A DNA stretch of 64,000 bases from Mangrovimonas sp. TPBH4 (GTDB lineage: Bacteria; Bacteroidota; Bacteroidia; Flavobacteriales; Flavobacteriaceae). The notes below the pieces were generated by a model, which ran no database searches, was not told where the DNA came from, and was given only the letters and a program-made list of their open reading frames with translations. The position numbers and the translations under genes were made by a program. The stretch covers positions 62,001 to 126,000 of the forward strand of contig NZ_LBIO01000044.1 of NCBI RefSeq assembly GCF_001280505.1. Direction: 5' to 3'. Below, piece after piece: positions 61,246-64,000 of the stretch (its first letter is position 1; each line of letters opens with the position of its first letter).

Positions 61246-64000
61246 ATGAAACTGAATCACTTTAAAGACATACAATTTCTCCCAGCCATTAAAGCACTTT
61301 TTAATGAATTGAAAGTGCCTATGAATTATGTGGCGGACGAACCGACCACAGCGAAAGAAATCTTAAAAGACACTTATAAAGACAACGCCACTTTTCAGTT
61401 GGTGGATGATGTCTATTTCGTTGGGATGGTGGATGATGCTGCGTTTGAAGGCAACAAAAGTCTAGATGTCCATCAAATAAAATCGGACTATGATGGCGTG
61501 TTGGTTTTTGGAATTACACTCCACCAAAGGTCAAATAACCTACTACCAACACGTTCTCAACTAGCCGAAATTTCTCGAGCGTTTAACCGAGAGTTTTACT
61601 ATACACCTGTGGTCTTGGTTTTTAAGTACAACGACAATCAAGCTGATTATCTCGCCTTTGCCAATACCGAAAGACTACAATACAAACAAGCTTGGCGCGA
61701 AGGTGAAAAGGCGGGAAAGGTTTCCTTATTGCGTGATATTAATATTGCCAAACCCCATCGCGGACATGAGGACATTATTGACCAATTGCGCATTCCAATA
61801 ACAGGTACTAAAGCAGTGGACTCTTTTGCTAAGTTATACACCTATTGGCAAGAAGTATTTAGCGTTAGTGTTCTTAACAAGAAGTTCTATCAAGAACTAT
61901 CTAATTGGTATTTCTGGGCAGTAAAGCATGTGACTTTTCCAAACAAGCCAACACCAGAGATTGCCCATCAAAAAAATGCAAAGCTTGAAGACCTCATTCA
62001 GGAGCACAATGCTACCAACGTGATTCGCTTATTGACACGATTACTTTTTACTTGGTTTATTAAAGAGAAGAAACTGATTCCTGAAGCGCTTTTCGATTTA
62101 GACGCTTTACAAAAAGACATCCTCAATGAAATTTCACCTTATCATGCAGAAGGAACCATGTTTGCTCAAGCCAATAAGGAAAGCATCTACTATAAAGCCA
62201 TTTTACAAAACTTGTTTTTTGCGTCACTGAATTGCCCAATAGAAGCAGATGGAGTGGACAACCGAACGCGTGGTTTTAGAGGTGAAGGATACGGCACGCA
62301 TAGGGGAATTGATTATTTAATGCGTTACAAAGCCAATTTCAAGAACCCTGAGGCATTTCTGAAAATGATGAACCAAACTGTTCCATTTCTAAATGGAGGA
62401 TTATTTGAGTGTTTGGATGATAAATACCAAAATATCTACATTGATGGTTTCTCCGACCAAATGACCAAAGGAGAACAATTAGTAGTGCCTGACTACTTGT
62501 TCTTTGGTGTGGAAGAAGAAGTAGATTTGAGCACAGAATATGGTGTTAACAACAAAGGAACAAAACAAGCTGCTGTAAAAGGATTGATCAATATCCTGAA
62601 ATCGTACAAATTCACCATTACCGAGAACACCCCTATCGAAGAAGATGTAGCACTCGACCCAGAATTATTAGGTAAAGTATTTGAAAACCTACTAGCGAGT
62701 TACAACCCCGAAACCAAAACAACAGCTCGTAAACAAACGGGTTCGTTTTATACACCGCGTGAGATTGTGAACTACATGGTGGACGAAAGCTTAATTGCCT
62801 ACCTAAAAAATGCGGTGACTGATTGGAATATTGACAAAGCAGCTTTGGATGAAGAACTGCACGAACTTACCTCCTTTGACCCGGGTAATCCTTTTGCCGA
62901 AAACAAAGACTTGACGAAGCGCATTGTAAAAGCACTGGATGAATGCAAGATTCTCGACCCTGCATGTGGTTCGGGTGCTTTCCCTATGGGTATTCTGCAA
63001 AAGATGGTACACATGCTGCAAAAGATGGATCCTGAAAATGAGTTCTGGAAAGCTGTGCAAATTGAAAAAACTGAAAAGGAATTAAAGGACACCCTCAGTA
63101 TTGAGGATAAAAAAGAACGGGAAGAAAAGCTGAAAGAAATTAATGAAGCTTTTGACCAAGGTATGAATGACCCGGATTATGCTCGTAAGTTGTATTTGAT
63201 TGAAAACTGCATTTATGGAGTGGACATCCAACCCATTGCTAACCAAATATCCAAACTGCGCTTCTTTATTTCTTTGGTGGTTGACCAAAAACCAACTGAC
63301 AATGCCAAACATAACTTTGGAATACGCCCATTACCGAACTTGGAAACCAAGTTTGTAACGGCCAACACATTAATTGGGATAGAAAAACCCAAATCCCAAA
63401 CCACCTTATTTGACACTAAAGAAATAAAGTTATTAGAGTCCGAACTCAAAAAAGTACGCCACAAACTTTTTAGTGCCCGCACCAAAGACACCAAACTTAA
63501 ATACCGCCAAAAAGATGAAGAACTTCGAAAAAATATAGCCGAAGAACTCATTCGTAGCGGTTGGCAAAATCATGCAGCAGCAAAATTAGCAAGTTGGAAT
63601 CCATACGACCAAAATGCCTCTTCACCTTTCTTTGATTCGGAATGGATGTTTGACATTTCAGATGGATTTGATATCGTGATTGGAAATCCACCTTATGTAC
63701 GTCAAGAACTTTTTAAAAATTATAAGCATGAATTAGAAGTGTTTTTCCAAGACATTTATGATGGAAGAGCAGATTTATATACATACTTCATCAAAAGGGG
63801 ATTTGATATTTTAAATAACAAAGGTGTACTAACTCTAATTACATCAAACAAATTTATTGTTAGAGGTTATGGAGAAAAGATACGCAACCTTCTTTCAACA
63901 AAAAAAACTATAAAAAGCATCGTCAACTTTGGAGAATTACCTGTTTTTAAAGCCTCTGTTGACTCGGCAATTATTATTGCAGAAAATAGATGTCCGAAAG
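61246..64000 (+). CDS. Eco57I/PglX-like adenine-specific DNA methyltransferase (runs off window)
   Basis: Starts at ATG 61246 and is open to the window end (about 918 codons visible), so the C terminus with the target-recognition domain is missing. After a ~500-residue N-terminal region (KLYTYWQEVFSVSVLNKKFYQELSNWYFW) come the methylase signatures: a KQTGSFYTPREIVNYMV entry near 500, motif I DPACGSGAF (D571...), then motif IV NPPY (N814–Y817, in VIGNPPYVRQE). Amino-m6A type, like the type IIG Eco57I and BREX PglX proteins. It forms a tight pair with the upstream helicase and probably marks host DNA or recognises targets for a restriction-like defence. Confidence 0.88.
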   Translation, partial: MKLNHFKDIQFLPAIKALFNELKVPMNYVADEPTTAKEILKDTYKDNATFQLVDDVYFVGMVDDAAFEGNKSLDVHQIKSDYDGVLVFGITLHQRSNNLLPTRSQLAEISRAFNREFYYTPVVLVFKYNDNQADYLAFANTERLQYKQAWREGEKAGKVSLLRDINIAKPHRGHEDIIDQLRIPITGTKAVDSFAKLYTYWQEVFSVSVLNKKFYQELSNWYFWAVKHVTFPNKPTPEIAHQKNAKLEDLIQEHNATNVIRLLTRLLFTWFIKEKKLIPEALFDLDALQKDILNEISPYHAEGTMFAQANKESIYYKAILQNLFFASLNCPIEADGVDNRTRGFRGEGYGTHRGIDYLMRYKANFKNPEAFLKMMNQTVPFLNGGLFECLDDKYQNIYIDGFSDQMTKGEQLVVPDYLFFGVEEEVDLSTEYGVNNKGTKQAAVKGLINILKSYKFTITENTPIEEDVALDPELLGKVFENLLASYNPETKTTARKQTGSFYTPREIVNYMVDESLIAYLKNAVTDWNIDKAALDEELHELTSFDPGNPFAENKDLTKRIVKALDECKILDPACGSGAFPMGILQKMVHMLQKMDPENEFWKAVQIEKTEKELKDTLSIEDKKEREEKLKEINEAFDQGMNDPDYARKLYLIENCIYGVDIQPIANQISKLRFFISLVVDQKPTDNAKHNFGIRPLPNLETKFVTANTLIGIEKPKSQTTLFDTKEIKLLESELKKVRHKLFSARTKDTKLKYRQKDEELRKNIAEELIRSGWQNHAAAKLASWNPYDQNASSPFFDSEWMFDISDGFDIVIGNPPYVRQELFKNYKHELEVFFQDIYDGRADLYTYFIKRGFDILNNKGVLTLITSNKFIVRGYGEKIRNLLSTKKTIKSIVNFGELPVFKASVDSAIIIAENRCPK

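Noticed and set aside
1..64000. CRISPR array
   Set aside because: No series of identical short repeats with unique spacers was seen; the repeats present are gene-scale duplicates or palindromes.

Overview
The window is AT-rich chromosomal DNA from a marine-type member of the Flavobacteriaceae (Bacteroidota). Evidence: several secreted proteins end in the type IX secretion (Por) sorting domain with its YPNP motif; core genes are typical of the group (ompA-like lipoprotein, lolA–lptF/G, S9 peptidase, FISUMP lipoprotein); several genes carry the TAnnTTTG -7 element instead of an E. coli -10 box; and Shine-Dalgarno sites are weak. The exact genus cannot be read from the sequence.

Layout. 1–6.0 kb: a head-to-tail array of five paralogous secreted LamG proteins on the minus strand (the first cut by the window edge), each with a near-identical leader, a near-identical C-terminal sorting domain, its own terminator and, about 70 nt upstream of the start, a direct repeat TTAACM-N5-TTAACC with an 11-bp period that resembles a PhoB/PhoP box. 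The same element occurs near 6.4, 9.0 and 9.9 kb. 6.4–43.4 kb: ordinary chromosomal genes for replication and repair (holA, UvrD/PcrA helicase, recG, ftsK), translation (tsaC-like, pheT), envelope (ompA-like, lolA, lptF/G, dgkA), metabolism (ribBA, glutamate-synthase-like, tpx, nitroreductase, DegT aminotransferase), signalling (TPR adenylate cyclase), and secreted or lipid-anchored proteins. The ribBA product keeps its DHBP synthase half, but its GTP cyclohydrolase II half has lost all three zinc cysteines. 43.6 kb: tRNA-Ser(UGA) with a strong promoter and terminator.

43.7–64 kb: an accessory region beginning directly after the tRNA. The first part (43.7–48.5 kb) is made of small unrelated genes separated by palindromic, attC-like elements of 58–132 bp ending in GTTRGCA or similar. 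It includes two copies of a ~780-bp unit encoding an excisionase-like HTH protein (one copy frameshifted) and a decayed cupin gene. Then come a lipoprotein esterase and a co-directional cluster (49.5–57.4 kb): a zinc metallopeptidase, an FAD L-amino-acid-oxidase-like enzyme, a tyrosinase fused to HEAT-like repeats, a HEAT–SCO-like copper protein, a RidA-domain protein with an extra N-terminal domain, and a MerC-like membrane protein with a CPIC motif. I read it as a candidate copper-dependent pathway that oxidises aromatic amino acids or amines: the oxidase would make an imine, the RidA protein may handle it, the tyrosinase would oxidise a phenol, and the SCO-like and MerC-like proteins may supply metal. 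This is the best candidate for an undescribed system here, although its substrate and product are unknown.

57.9–64 kb: a two-gene defence-type module, a PLD-nuclease/SNF2 helicase and an Eco57I-like adenine methyltransferase that runs off the window. No integrase, transposase or CRISPR array is visible, so the far end of the island lies outside.
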